From NCBI RefSeq assembly GCF_022512515.1, contig NZ_JAKWBK010000002.1:124001-188000 (forward strand): 64,000 bases of DNA, in the 5' to 3' direction. This document shows positions 1 through 9,928 of the stretch, in pieces. Source of the stretch: Paraniabella hibiscisoli. Lineage in GTDB: Bacteria > Bacteroidota > Bacteroidia > Chitinophagales > Chitinophagaceae. A program made the translations under genes and the position numbers. Numbering within the stretch: position 1 is the stretch's first letter; each line of letters begins with the position of its first letter. Under the pieces are notes generated by a model, which searched no databases, was not told where the DNA came from, and saw only the letters and a list, made by a program, of their open reading frames with translations.

Positions 1-1383
1 AATTCGTAATCTTCATATTCTCGGCATCCCATAATAATTTCTTGCGGCCCGTATACTTGGTCTTACCCCATCCGGATACAGTAGGATCGATATACATCGC
101 GCTCCTGATAGCCAGGTTACCCATTAACAGGCTCTCTGTAAATGGTCCGGCATATTCAAACGGAGAGCTCGTTTCACCTTTACCATGGCCGGCGATACAG
201 GCGTTCACCCACTGCAGGTAATGCCCTTCAGCACCGCCTGGTACACGTTTGATGGTTTGTTTAGGCAGTGTTTTTTCTTTCATTAATTTGGTAGGCAATA
301 AGCGTGGGTTAGCTCCATAGCAGTCCATCAGGATTTTTCCTTTGGTACCTACAAAAAGACAACCACCATCCCAGTTACCTAATGATTCTTCAGGTAATAA
401 CTCATCCGGACGCTGTGGTAATAAACCACCATCATACCATGATACTTTTATTTTTCCTTTCTTATCCGTTCTGGGGTAAGTAAGGTGAATGATAGAAGAC
501 ATAGGGCAGCTATCTGTAAAGTTCGCTTCCTGGTTCATGCCCGTCCACTGATCAGAAATGCTACACTCTGCCGACTCTGGGTAAAGTATGGGTAGAATGC
601 GATAGATGGGATCCATTATATGACAAGCCATATCTCCCAAAGCGCCTGTTCCAAAGGCCCAGAAACCACGCCAGTTAAAAGGTACATAAGCCGGGTTGAA
701 ATCTTCATGTTTAGCTGTACCCAGCCAAAGTTTCCAATCCAGCTCTTTGGGAACCTCATGGTTACCTTTTGGTTTAGGTACACCCTGTGGCCAGATAGGT
801 CGATTAGTCCATGCGTGCACTTCATATACATCGCCGATTATTCCTGATTGATACAGTTCTTTTGTTCTTCTAACGCCATCGCCGGAAGCACCCTGGTTGC
901 CCATTTGCGTTACTACTTTATATTTTTAGCAGCCTGGGTTAAAATACGGGCTTCGTAAATATCGTGCGTTAGCGGCTTTTGGGTATATACGTGTTTTCCC
1001 AATTGCATAGCCGCCAGTGTTGCAACCGCATGGGTATGGTCAGGCGTACTGATGCTGCAGGCATCTATATTATTTTTTTCTTTCTCCAGCATCTCCCTGA
1101 AGTCCTTATAATAACTGGCTTTGGGGAATCTTTCCCGCGAACCTTTAGCTTCTCTGTCATCCACATCACAAAGAGCCACAATATTCACTTGGGGACTTTT
1201 AGCAAAAGAGGCAAGATCGCTGGCGCCTTTACCACCGGCCCCTATGCCGGCTATATTTAATTTATCACTGGGCGCTACAAAACCGCGACCTAATACATTC
1301 CGGGGTACAATAGTTACCCCTGCGCCAACAATGGCTGCATTCCTGATAAAACTCCTACGAGAACCGGAAAGATTTCTTTTCAT
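1..1383 (-). CDS. Gfo/Idh/MocA family oxidoreductase (partial, one frameshift)
   Basis: NAD(P)-dependent sugar-type oxidoreductase, probably exported. The protein starts with a twin-arginine signal (SRRSFIRNA, near residue 8) and has a Rossmann segment (GIGAGGKG) and the family's Q/EKP motif (YTQKPLTHD), giving about 156 residues before the frame breaks at a run of five Ts at 923-927. One extra base there joins it to an open frame (VVTQMGNQG, then HAWTNRPIWP and WFDG-free C-terminal domain) that runs off the left edge of the window, so the C-terminus is missing. HAWTNRPIWP-type C-terminal sequence is typical of secreted Bacteroidota members of this family. The substrate cannot be told. It is separated by 57 bases from the upstream DUF4230 gene on the same strand. 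Family assignment is firm. Confidence 0.9.
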
Positions 1384-1440
1384 ATTGCATGTAATGTTTG
1401 TAAGTATTAATTATTTATTTAGAGATTCATGTTCCAATTT

Positions 1441-2073
1441 TTACTGCCTGGCCTCTTCCGTTATCTTACTTCTTAACTCATTGCTAAAAGTTACTTCCAC
1501 CTCAAAATTCAGCGGCGCATAATAATCCTTAATAATTTTCCGGATCTTTTCCTTCGACTGCTCCTGGTAACCGGTATTACCCTCCAGCTGTGCCTTTGAC
1601 TGTGTATATAGTTTTTGTATCAGCTTATTATAAGCTTCTTCATCGTTACTTTCAAATAGTCCCTTTTTTGATGCAGCATTCGTCTTGTCAAGTCTCAGCT
1701 CATAGCTCAACAATTTGGGATTGGGCAATACAATTAAAACCTGCTTATTCTTTTCCTCAATATTAATTCGTTGGTTGTCGAGGTTTATTCCGTATTTGGC
1801 CACGTAAGGTACGGAAATATTGAATGTTCGCTCCAGAAACAATTTTTTAAAATTATCGGTAATGCTGCCATCATTTGCTATATTGCTGCTCTTAATGCTT
1901 GCATTGCCTTGAACTTCAAGCGCAGAAAGTTCTGCGATCTGCCTGATCAGGACATCATTCATTACCACATTGTCAACGGTTTTAGACGCGCTTTTTCTTC
2001 CAAGAAAATATGCCAGGAAGCCGATGATAATAATCAATAAGAAAATGAAAAAAGACGAAAACCGATTGCGCAT
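1441..2073 (-). CDS. DUF4230 membrane-anchored protein
   Basis: Intact 210-residue protein of the DUF4230 family, function unknown. It has one N-terminal membrane helix (about residues 7-25, FFIFLLIIIIGFLAYFLG), then a mainly hydrophilic, probably extracytoplasmic domain with ALEVQGNASIK and a SVPYVAKYGINL segment typical of the family. The C-terminal third is charged and helical and ends in SKITEEARQ. It lies on the same strand and just upstream of the partial oxidoreductase and is divergent from the GMC oxidoreductase gene. No frame break was found. The family call rests on recalled sequence similarity. Confidence 0.75.
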   Translation of the reverse strand: MRNRFSSFFIFLLIIIIGFLAYFLGRKSASKTVDNVVMNDVLIRQIAELSALEVQGNASIKSSNIANDGSITDNFKKLFLERTFNISVPYVAKYGINLDNQRINIEEKNKQVLIVLPNPKLLSYELRLDKTNAASKKGLFESNDEEAYNKLIQKLYTQSKAQLEGNTGYQEQSKEKIRKIIKDYYAPLNFEVEVTFSNELRSKITEEARQ

Positions 2074-2198
2074 TAAATTCGATTGTTGCCCAAAGTTTAA
2101 TGAATAAAGTCAGTTTGCCAAATTTTGCAAAATAGATTTTGCAGATTTTTGATCATATTTGTATATTGTAATTTTTTCTCGCTAAACATATTTGCTAT

Positions 2199-3935
2199 AT
2201 GTCGGATTTACAAATTAAGAAACAACCCAAAAAATATGATGTTGTTATTGTAGGGTCTGGAGCCGGAGGTGGTATGGCCGCCTATACATTGGCCAATGCG
2301 GCTTAAGTGTGTGCATGTTAGAGGCCGGTCCCATGTACAACCCTCAAAAAGAAATTTTCCAGTTAAAGAACCCCTGGGAATCTTCGCGCCGTGGCCGCGC
2401 TACCAAGTACCGGCCTTTTGGAGATCTGGATGCCTGTTATGGCGGCTGGGAAATAGAAGGCGAGCCTTATACGCGTGCCAGCGGTACCGAGTGGGAATGG
2501 TTTAGAGCGCGCATGCTCGGTGGCCGAACCAATCACTGGGGACGTATATCCCTTCGTTTTGGTCCCAAAGACTTTAAAGGTTACAGTAATGATGGTGTGG
2601 GCGCCGACTGGCCCATTACCTATGATGATATAAAGCCGTATTACGATAAGGTAGATAAGTTAATCGGCATATTTGGGAGTGTAGAGAACATTCCTAATGA
2701 GCCGGATGGTATATTCCTGCCCCCACCGAAACCCCGTTTGCACGAACTATTTATTAAGAAAGGTGCCGAAAAAGCGAATATCCCGGTTATTCCTTCCAGG
2801 CTTTCTATCCTTACAAAGACTATTAATGAAGACAGGGGCGCTTGTTTCTTCTGCGCACAATGCGGCAGAAACTGTAGTATGGCCAAAGCCGATTTCTCTT
2901 CTTCGAACGTGTTAATATACCCTGCTTTAAAAACCGGCAAACTGGATGTTATTGCCAATGCTATGGCAAGGGAAGTATTAACTAATACCGAGGGTAAAGC
3001 AACCGGCGTTTCTTATGTGAACAAGGAAGACATGCTGGAGTACCAGGTAGACGGACGTGTGGTGATATTGGCTGCAAGCGCCTGCGAAACAGCACGCTTG
3101 TTATTAAACTCCAAGTCGCAGCGGCATCCCAATGGCCTGGCCAACAGCAGCAATGTTGTAGGAAAATACCTGCAGGATAGTAATGGCGCCGCTATGGGCG
3201 GTTACCTGCCTCAATTATTTGGACGCAAACGTTACAATGAAGACGGTGTGGGTGGTATGCACGTTTATACCCCTGGTGGGGCGATAACAAGAAACTGGAT
3301 TTCCCACGCGGTTATCATATTGAATACTGGGGAGGTTTCGGCCAGCCGTCTTACGGATTTGGTATGGGCCTGGAAGGTATGAATGGCAAACACGAGGTAA
3401 ATGGCAAAAGAAAGAGGCCGGCGGATATGGCGCCTCCCTGAAAGAAGATGCAAGATATTTTTATGGAGCAACCGTAGGTATGGGTGGTCGCGGAGAAGCT
3501 GTTGCCTTTGAGCATAACTACTGCGAAATCGATCCGAATACCGTTGACAAATTTGGCATTCCTGTACTACGCTTTAATGTAACGCAAAGCGATTACGAAA
3601 TAAAGCAGGCCAAGCACATGAAGGAAACTTTCAAAGAGATTATGCACAACATGGGCGCTGTAATTACCTGGGGTGATGATGGACCAGAGAATAATTATGG
3701 TCTGGATAAGCCGGGCTACATTATTCATGAAGCGGGCACCGCGCGTATGGGTGATAATGCTAAAACTTCAGCTTTAAACAAGTGGAGCCAGGCACATGAC
3801 TGTAATAACCTGTTTTGTGTGGATGGCAGCCAGTTTACGTCACAGGCTGATAAAAATATTACCTGGACCATTTTAGCGCTAAGCATGAGGGCCAGTGAAT
3901 ATATTATTGATGAAATGAAAAAGCAAAACTTATAG
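2199..3935 (+). CDS. GMC family oxidoreductase (three frameshifts)
   Basis: FAD-dependent glucose-methanol-choline-type oxidoreductase, about 579 residues after repair, the usual length. The N-terminus carries the dinucleotide-binding motif VVIVGSGAGGGMAAY (residues about 15-29), followed by LEAGP, the RMLGGRTNHW flavin region, a cysteine-rich CFFCAQCGRNC stretch and the C-terminal GMC signature (HEAGTARMG, then NLFCVDGSQFTSQADKNITWTI). The frame breaks at GG 2300-2301, at four Cs 3270-3273 and at an A run near 3406-3413, and each is cured by one base. Next downstream is the subunit-3-like gene, so the two probably form one sugar or alcohol dehydrogenase, as in gluconate 2-dehydrogenase. No cytochrome c subunit is seen nearby. 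The substrate is not known. The ATG at 2199 directly precedes the flavin motif at normal distance. Confidence 0.92.
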
Positions 3936-4015
3936 TTGAAAGTTGTTGGATGACAGTTGACAGATCTGATAACTGTCAGCTGTAAACGATCATCTGTCAT
4001 TCTTAAAATAAAGAT

Positions 4016-4703
4016 ATGAAACGTCGCGATTCTCTTAAATATATAGCCGCTTCTGCACTGGCATCCGCTGCTATTGCAACAGGCTGTGCCCCTGCTGATA
4101 AAAAAGAAGAAGTAAAAGCCACTGATGCAGCAAAGCCCGGCATTCACCGTTATGAAGATGAGCAGGTGAACGAAGATGCGGTGAACCGGATGCCTAAATT
4201 CTTTAATGAGCATGAACTGGCTACCTTAACGATCCTGGGGGATATTATTATTCCAAAAGATGAAGTGAGCGGTAGCGCAAGCGATGCGAAGGTTACTGAC
4301 TTTATTGAGTTTACCGTAAAAGATCAACCAGCAATGCAGGTTCCTATGCGCGGTGGTTTACGCTGGCTGGATATGTATAGTCTGAAGAAATTCGAAAAAC
4401 TTTTAAAGATATAACCGCGCAACAGCGAATTGAAATAGTAGATCTGATCGCCTATCCTCAGAAGGCCAAAGATAAAAAGAACTTGCCCCTGGTGTAGCTT
4501 TCTTTTCCAGGATGCGCGATCTGACCGTTACGGGTTTTTACACCTCAGAGATCGGTGTAAAAGACCTGGGCTATGCCGGCAACCGACCTAATCAATGGAA
4601 TGGTGTACCAGATGAAGTGTTGAAACAGTACGGTGTTTCTTATACTGAAAAGGAATTAAAAGAGTGTTTAAGTTTTGACACTCCTACTCCTCTTGCGAGC
4701 TAA
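4016..4703 (+). CDS. gluconate 2-dehydrogenase subunit 3-like protein (two frameshifts)
   Basis: About 229 residues after repair. It starts with a signal combining twin arginines (MKRRDSLKYI) and a lipobox (IATGC near residue 24), so it is likely an exported lipoprotein. The family region includes FFNEHELATLTILGDIIIPKD, PMRGGLRWLD and the C-terminal FYTSEIGVKDLGY and PNQWNGVPDE motifs. The frame breaks at five As 4395-4399 and near 4485-4489. It follows the GMC oxidoreductase by 80 bases on the same strand and is the expected small partner that helps anchor or export the catalytic flavoprotein. The intervening gap has an 8-base inverted repeat (TGACAGTT/AACTGTCA, about 3953-3980) of unknown role. 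Confidence 0.85.
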
Positions 4704-4711
4704 GCAGTAGC

Positions 4712-6046
4712 TCATTTTATTGCACTTACTTCGATAATATAATCAACTTTTTCTTTTTTGGCAGCTTCCGGCACGGTAAGCTGCCATTTATTTTGCACTC
4801 TTTTTAAGTCAATTTTACTGCCATCGCTTAAAGAAATGGCCTTCAATTTTTTGTCGGTAAAAGGCAGGTCAATAATTGTTAAACTATCCGTATTTAACAA
4901 ATGAATGTAATAGACATGCTCTTTAGCCGTTACAACGCCCCATTTTTGAGGAGCCATTGCATTTCCCCTGGTACTATAAATGGTATGTCCATATTTGCTC
5001 ATCCAGTTCCCCACGGCTTGTAAAGTATCTTTAAACTCTCGTTGTATATCTCCGTTCGGCATCGGGCCGATATTTAATAGCAGGTTAGCATTGCGCCCTG
5101 CAGCGCCCACCAGGTAACGGATCACCGTTGCCGCACTTTTGTAGCTTTTATCACCCAGGTTAAAACCCCAGGAATTATTCATGGTTTCGCAGGTCTCCAA
5201 GGGCAGCGCGTCGGAGGCTTTCTGATAGCTCAATCCCGATGTGTTTTCACCAGGCAGGTCTCTTTCAAACATCTGGAAATCCTCACCTGGAAAAGGGGTT
5301 TGGTGGTGATTGTTGCCGATCATGCACTGAGGCTGCAACTGGTGTATAAGACTGTATATTTCATCATACTTCCAGTCAATCCTGGATGCAAGATCAGTAT
5401 GGCCTTCCGGGTTGGTCTGATCCCAGTGCCCATCAAACCATATAGCGCCGATTTCTCCATAATTCGTAAGCAATTCGGTAAGCTGGGCTTTCATGAATTT
5501 TAAATAGCCAGCATAATCGCCATTGCTGGTTCTACCGCTGTGTTGCCCTGTGCGCCCGGTTTTCCAGGGATAGTCTTCGCGGGTCCAGTCGAGCAAAGAA
5601 TAGTACAGGCAAAGCTTTATGCCCTGCACTTTACATTCATCCGCCAGCATTCTTAGTACATCTTTCTGGTATGGCGTATTCGTTATCTTCCAATCAGATT
5701 GTTTGGTATCCCAATTACTAAAGCCATCATGATGCCTTGACACAAAGGTGATATACTTCATGCCCGCCGCTTTGGCCATGGCTACCCATTGTTTGGGGTT
5801 GTAAGCAGAAGGATTATAAAAGTCCTTAAGATTCGAATACTCATGTATACGTAGCTTACGGGTATTCATTACCCATTCTCCATCGCCCGGTATGCTAAAA
5901 ACACCCCAATGAATAAAAAGGCCAAACTTCATGTCCTGGAACTGCCTGCGTGCATCGATGATCCGGACTGAGGGAATATAGCTGTTTTGCGCCGGGGCGA
6001 TAGCTACAACGGCCAAAAAGTTTAAAACGAATAGAATCCTCTTCAT
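4712..6046 (-). CDS. alpha-L-fucosidase, GH29
   Basis: Intact secreted glycoside hydrolase of 444 residues that removes terminal alpha-L-fucose from glycans. A signal peptide ends near residue 19 (APAQ), placing the enzyme in the periplasm or outside. Family features in order are KFGLFIHWGVFSIPG (about 40-54), FVSRHHDGFSNWDT (101-113), LCLYYSLLDW (145-154) and IWFDGHWD (202-209), whose Asp205 is the expected catalytic nucleophile. NLLLNIGPMPNGDI lies in the C-terminal part of the catalytic domain and a small beta domain follows. It is convergent with the subunit-3 gene, only 8 bases away. No transporter adjoins it, so it may be a stand-alone enzyme. Confidence 0.95.
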   Translation of the reverse strand: MKRILFVLNFLAVVAIAPAQNSYIPSVRIIDARRQFQDMKFGLFIHWGVFSIPGDGEWVMNTRKLRIHEYSNLKDFYNPSAYNPKQWVAMAKAAGMKYITFVSRHHDGFSNWDTKQSDWKITNTPYQKDVLRMLADECKVQGIKLCLYYSLLDWTREDYPWKTGRTGQHSGRTSNGDYAGYLKFMKAQLTELLTNYGEIGAIWFDGHWDQTNPEGHTDLASRIDWKYDEIYSLIHQLQPQCMIGNNHHQTPFPGEDFQMFERDLPGENTSGLSYQKASDALPLETCETMNNSWGFNLGDKSYKSAATVIRYLVGAAGRNANLLLNIGPMPNGDIQREFKDTLQAVGNWMSKYGHTIYSTRGNAMAPQKWGVVTAKEHVYYIHLLNTDSLTIIDLPFTDKKLKAISLSDGSKIDLKRVQNKWQLTVPEAAKKEKVDYIIEVSAIK

Positions 6047-6315
6047 AATGGCATGCTTTAAGTGTAACGAATATAATTATTGTTGATCATCGAAAAGAAG
6101 GTCGTTATCTGTCATTCTTTTTACTCCAGGGCCCAAGATGCCAGGCTGGCTAATAAGTAACAATACCCTTGCGCTTGCCCAACCCCTGGTAAACCAATTA
6201 TATGAAATTAAAAAGGTAATGCTTTTCCTGAGCGCGCAAACGTTTGTACAACTTCTATCTGGCAATTAATTGCACATTTGCTATTAAAAACTTATTTTGC
6301 TGCTAAACTTTCCAT

Positions 6316-7108
6316 ATGCGTTATGTATCAGCAGGTATTCTTGTATTAGTTACGCTCCTCCTCGCCTGCTCTCCCAAAACTACCAAAGTAAAACCCTCGG
6401 CTGATGAGTGGACCACACTCTTCAACGGTAAAGATCTAAAAGACTGGTTTGTTAAAATACACCATTTTGAAGTGGGTGACAATTACGCGCAAACCTTCAG
6501 AGTAGAAGACGGTATCATCAAAGTGCGATATGACAAATATGATGGGTTCAATGAAAGATATGGCCACCTCTATTATAAAACTCCTTTCTCCAGGTATCAT
6601 TTAAAAATGGAATACCGGTTTGTAGACGGCTGGATGAAGGGCGCTCCGTCGTATACTATTTTAAACAGTGGAGTGATGTATCACTCGCAGGATCCGCGAA
6701 CCATGCCTAAAGAACAGGATTGGCCGATTTCGGTTGAAATGCAGTTTCTTGCAGGCCTCCCCGATGGAAAACCGCGCCCTACCGGTAATATGTGCTCACC
6801 TGGAACTGAAATAGTTTACCAGGGTCGCAAATACGATGGGCACTGCCTGAATTCCAATTCTAAAACCTATCCCCCGGCGAATGGGTAACAGCTGAATTAA
6901 TTGTATTAGGCGACTCCTGATCACTCACCTGATCAACGGGGATACTGTGTTACAATATTCCAAACCCAGCATTGGCGGTGGTGTTGCCAACCGCTACGAT
7001 CCCAAACAAAAAATTGAAGGACAGCCCCTAACCTCTGGTTTTATAGCTTTGCAAAGTGAGGGACAGCCTATTGACTTCAGGAATATACAGTTGAAAAAAT
7101 TAGATTAA
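6316..7108 (+). CDS. DUF1080 lipoprotein (3-keto-glycoside hydrolase-type, two frameshifts)
   Basis: About 264 residues after repair. The N-terminus is a lipoprotein signal (LVLVTLLLACS, Cys near 18). The DUF1080 concanavalin-like domain shows WTTLFNGKDLKDWFVKI, FNERYGHLYYKTPFSRYHLKMEYRF and GIALQ-like SGFIALQSEGQPIDFRNI at its end, the last being the hallmark of the family. Members include 3-keto-disaccharide hydrolases, which often accompany Gfo/Idh/MocA oxidoreductases; such an enzyme lies 5 kb away, but a functional link is inference. The frame breaks at five Cs 6871-6875 and at CC 6916-6917. Confidence 0.85.
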
Positions 7109-7165
7109 TTACATCTATCTGTTGCGTCCTTTTCTTTTATGACGTTTGTCATAAAAAAGGCCGCC

Positions 7166-7801
7166 ATGAAAAAAACAACTGCCACACTTATCCTGCTGAT
7201 AACTTTTATACTGGCCAATTCTCAAAATGATAGAAGAGCAGACAGAAAGTTGCGTCTGCCTAAAAACTATATGGCCATAAGGTTAGCCTTTCCCCTGGTG
7301 AATAACTTCAACTACTATAATTACCGTACCGGGAAAAGTTTAAGCAGTACCAATTTATTAGGGTTTGGTATCGGGGTGTTCTACAAAGGCAATAGAGGAG
7401 ATTTTTCTTTAGCTGGTGGCGTCAATCCGTCGATCAGAACACCGATCAATGATAACTTTAACAAAGCCTGGGTAACGGGCGAACATTCTATAAGCAGTTT
7501 TTTTATTGACGCTTTACACCATCGGAAAGTGACTAAAAAAATAAGCCTCCTGGGTGGCGTAAATGTTCAGCGTTTTAAGTACAACTTAAAAGGCGATGGA
7601 AAATCGATCAGGCATCAGGACGACGGAATCGGTCTCACTTTAGGGGGTGAATTTAACATGAGCCCTATGTTTGCACCTGCAATTTTATACCGACCGGTCA
7701 TCATACCACTAGGTACTGCCAAATATTACCACACGGTCTCACTGGCTGTTAATCTTAACGCGCCGCTTGTAAATCCTTTCAAAGCTCATGGTTTTAGATA
7801 A
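7166..7801 (+). CDS. small secreted beta-rich protein, unknown
   Basis: Not recognised as a named family. From the ATG at 7166 it has 211 residues with a clear signal peptide (MKKTTATLILLITFILANSQ). A longer reading from 7139 would add nine residues in front of the signal and is less likely. The mature part alternates short hydrophobic and polar strands with many Gly and aromatic residues (FGIGVFYKGNRGDFSLAGGV, SLLGGVNVQRF) and ends in a beta-strand-like segment, suggesting a small outer-membrane barrel. The final residue is Arg after a Phe-Gly turn, so a classic terminal Phe signal is lacking. It sits just before dnaG. Confidence 0.6.
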   Translation: MKKTTATLILLITFILANSQNDRRADRKLRLPKNYMAIRLAFPLVNNFNYYNYRTGKSLSSTNLLGFGIGVFYKGNRGDFSLAGGVNPSIRTPINDNFNKAWVTGEHSISSFFIDALHHRKVTKKISLLGGVNVQRFKYNLKGDGKSIRHQDDGIGLTLGGEFNMSPMFAPAILYRPVIIPLGTAKYYHTVSLAVNLNAPLVNPFKAHGFR

Positions 7802-7830
7802 ATAGCCCGCTATTCCTTAATTTCGCCTCC

Positions 7831-9852
7831 GTGATTTCGCAACAGACGATACAGGAGATTCTTTCGCGCATAGACATTATTGATGTAGTGGGCGAGTTTG
7901 TAAAATTGAAAAAAGGGGCGCTAACTATTTAGGTAACTGCCCTTTCCATAACGAGAAAACCCCCTCATTTACCGTTTCCCCCTCTAAAGAAATTTATAAA
8001 TGTTTTGGATGCGGTAAAAGCGGCAACACCATCAGCTTCGTAATGGAGCATGAGAAATACAGCTATGTAGAGGCATTAAAATGGCTGGCCAATAAATATG
8101 GAATAGAAGTAGAGGAATCGTTTGTAAGCGAGGAGCAGAAAGAACAGTATCAAACCGCAGACAGCCTTTTCATCATTAACAGCTTTGCCGAAAAATTCTT
8201 TATCGACCAACTGTTCAAAACCGAAGAAGGCAGGGACATCGGCCTGAGCTATTTTAAAGAACGTGGATTTAGGGAGGGTGTTATTGAAAAGTTCAGGTTG
8301 GGGTATTCACCTGAGTCAAGAACTGCGTTTACAGATGAAGCATTGTCTCAGCAATATAACAGGGACCTTCTGCTTAAAACCGGCTTGATAGCAGAGCGTA
8401 ATGGCAACCTGCAGGATAATTATCGCGGGCGCGTTATATTTCCCATTCATAATAATAGTGGTAAAGTAATTGGTTTTGGAGCCAGGATATTAAAGACGAA
8501 CGATAAGGCGCCCAAATACATCAATACACCCGAGAATGAGCTTTATGTAAAAAGCAAGATCTTATACGGCTCTTATTTTGCCCGCGCGGCTATTGATAAG
8601 GCTGATGAATGTTTGTTGGTAGAGGGATATACCGATGTGGTATCACTCCACCAGGCAGGTATTGAAAATGTTGTGGCTTCGGGAGGTACCTCGCTTACCA
8701 TTGACCAGCTAAGGCTGGTAAGAAAGTACACCAACAACCTTACGATTATTTACGACGGTGACAGCGCCGGTGTAAAAGCAGCTTTGCGTGGTCTGGACCT
8801 GGCGCTAGAGGAAGGGCTCAATGTAAAGCTGGTGCTGATCCCCGATGGGGAAGATCCGGACAGCTATGTAAATAAGGTTGGGGCTTCAGCATTTGTTGAG
8901 TTTGTGAACCAGCATAAAAAGATTTTATCCTGTTCCAGCTGGAGCTGTCTTTAAAAGATGTGGGGAATGATCCGGCTAAAAAGTCGGAACTGGTTAACAA
9001 GATCGCCGAGTCTATATCGCGGGTGAATAAAACGGAAGACTTTACGCGGCAACAGGATTATATTAAGCAATCCTCTACTATCTTAAATATTGATGAAGCC
9101 GGCCTCAACGCCCTCGTCAACAAATATATCAGGGATCGCATTAACACACAGGAACGAAAATCGGCTTTCCCCGGAGCTGATAAAGTAGCTGTAGCCCAGG
9201 CAGAAGCCACCAATTTTGATGATGCCACTTTTGATATGCTGTTCAAAGACCAGCTTCAGGAAAAAGAGTTGGCAAGAATTTTATTGGAATACGGTAACCG
9301 CTATTGGGACGATAATATACTAATTGCCGACTATGTTTTTGGTGAGATTGATGAACTGGATATTGAGGACAAAGACGTTTATACACTGGTACATGCGATA
9401 AAAGAATTGGTTCAGCGCAACCCTAAACTCTTTAATGATAAATACTTTATTTACCATGAGGACAAGCAGCTCAGCAGTTTTGTAATTTCACTTTTAAACC
9501 ACCCCTATGAAGAAAGTAAAAAGTGGATTCAGAAGGCGGGGCAAAACATGGGCTATCAGCGTACACTGTTTAAACAGGAGTATGAAGCTTTTTTAAGAAC
9601 AGTTTCTGATGGAAATGAGGATGAGCTCAACCGGTTCAAGCTCATATCAGAAGACCGTACGAAGGATATTGTTATTTCTGCTATCAGATACCTGAAGCTA
9701 AAAAAATAAAGCGCATGTTATTGCAGAACCAACAGGATATGGAGCAGGATAAAGCTTATGAAAAATTCAAAGAACTTCATTTTATTCATCGCTCTTTAAA
9801 AGACATGGAGCGGGAGATCACCGATCAGCTGGGTACTGTAATATTACACTAA
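7831..9852 (+). CDS. dnaG: DNA primase DnaG (three frameshifts)
   Basis: Makes RNA primers for replication; about 674 residues after repair, normal for the phylum. The best start is GTG at 7831 (ISQQTIQEILSRIDIIDVVGEF). The N-terminal CHC2 zinc finger (CPFHNEKTPSF, then YKCFGCGKSG) is followed by the TOPRIM domain with LLVEGYTDVVSLHQAG and YDGDSAGVKAALRG, holding the metal-binding Glu and Asp residues, and then a helical helicase-binding C-terminus. Frame breaks lie at A6 7909-7914, A5 8916-8920 and A7 9700-9706. The last break matters because a stop at 9709 would otherwise remove the final 45 or so residues (MLLQNQQDMEQ onwards). A zinc-finger-to-TOPRIM order with no other domain fits a bacterial, not plasmid, primase. 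Confidence 0.96.
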
Positions 9853-9928
9853 GCCCATGTTAATTGCGTTTTGTTTCTTAGATTAGTGGTTCTTATCTGT
9901 CCGCTCATTAAAAAACCCTCTGTTGCCA

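Noticed and set aside
2140..2198. A promoter upstream of the GMC gene (CATATTTG near 2150 and 2188)
   Set aside because: Both -7-like boxes lack a well-spaced -33 element, and the second lies too close to the start codon.
3953..3980. Terminator between the GMC and subunit-3 genes
   Set aside because: The inverted repeat (TGACAGTT/AACTGTCA) is short, has a 12-base loop and no T tract.
2199..4703. Pseudogene calls for genes with broken frames
   Set aside because: Single-base restorations at homopolymers recover full-length conserved proteins throughout the window, including essential dnaG.
6077..6265. A 62-residue open frame between the fucosidase and DUF1080 genes
   Set aside because: No ribosome site, no domain, unusual composition; the 269-base gap holds no other evidence of a gene.
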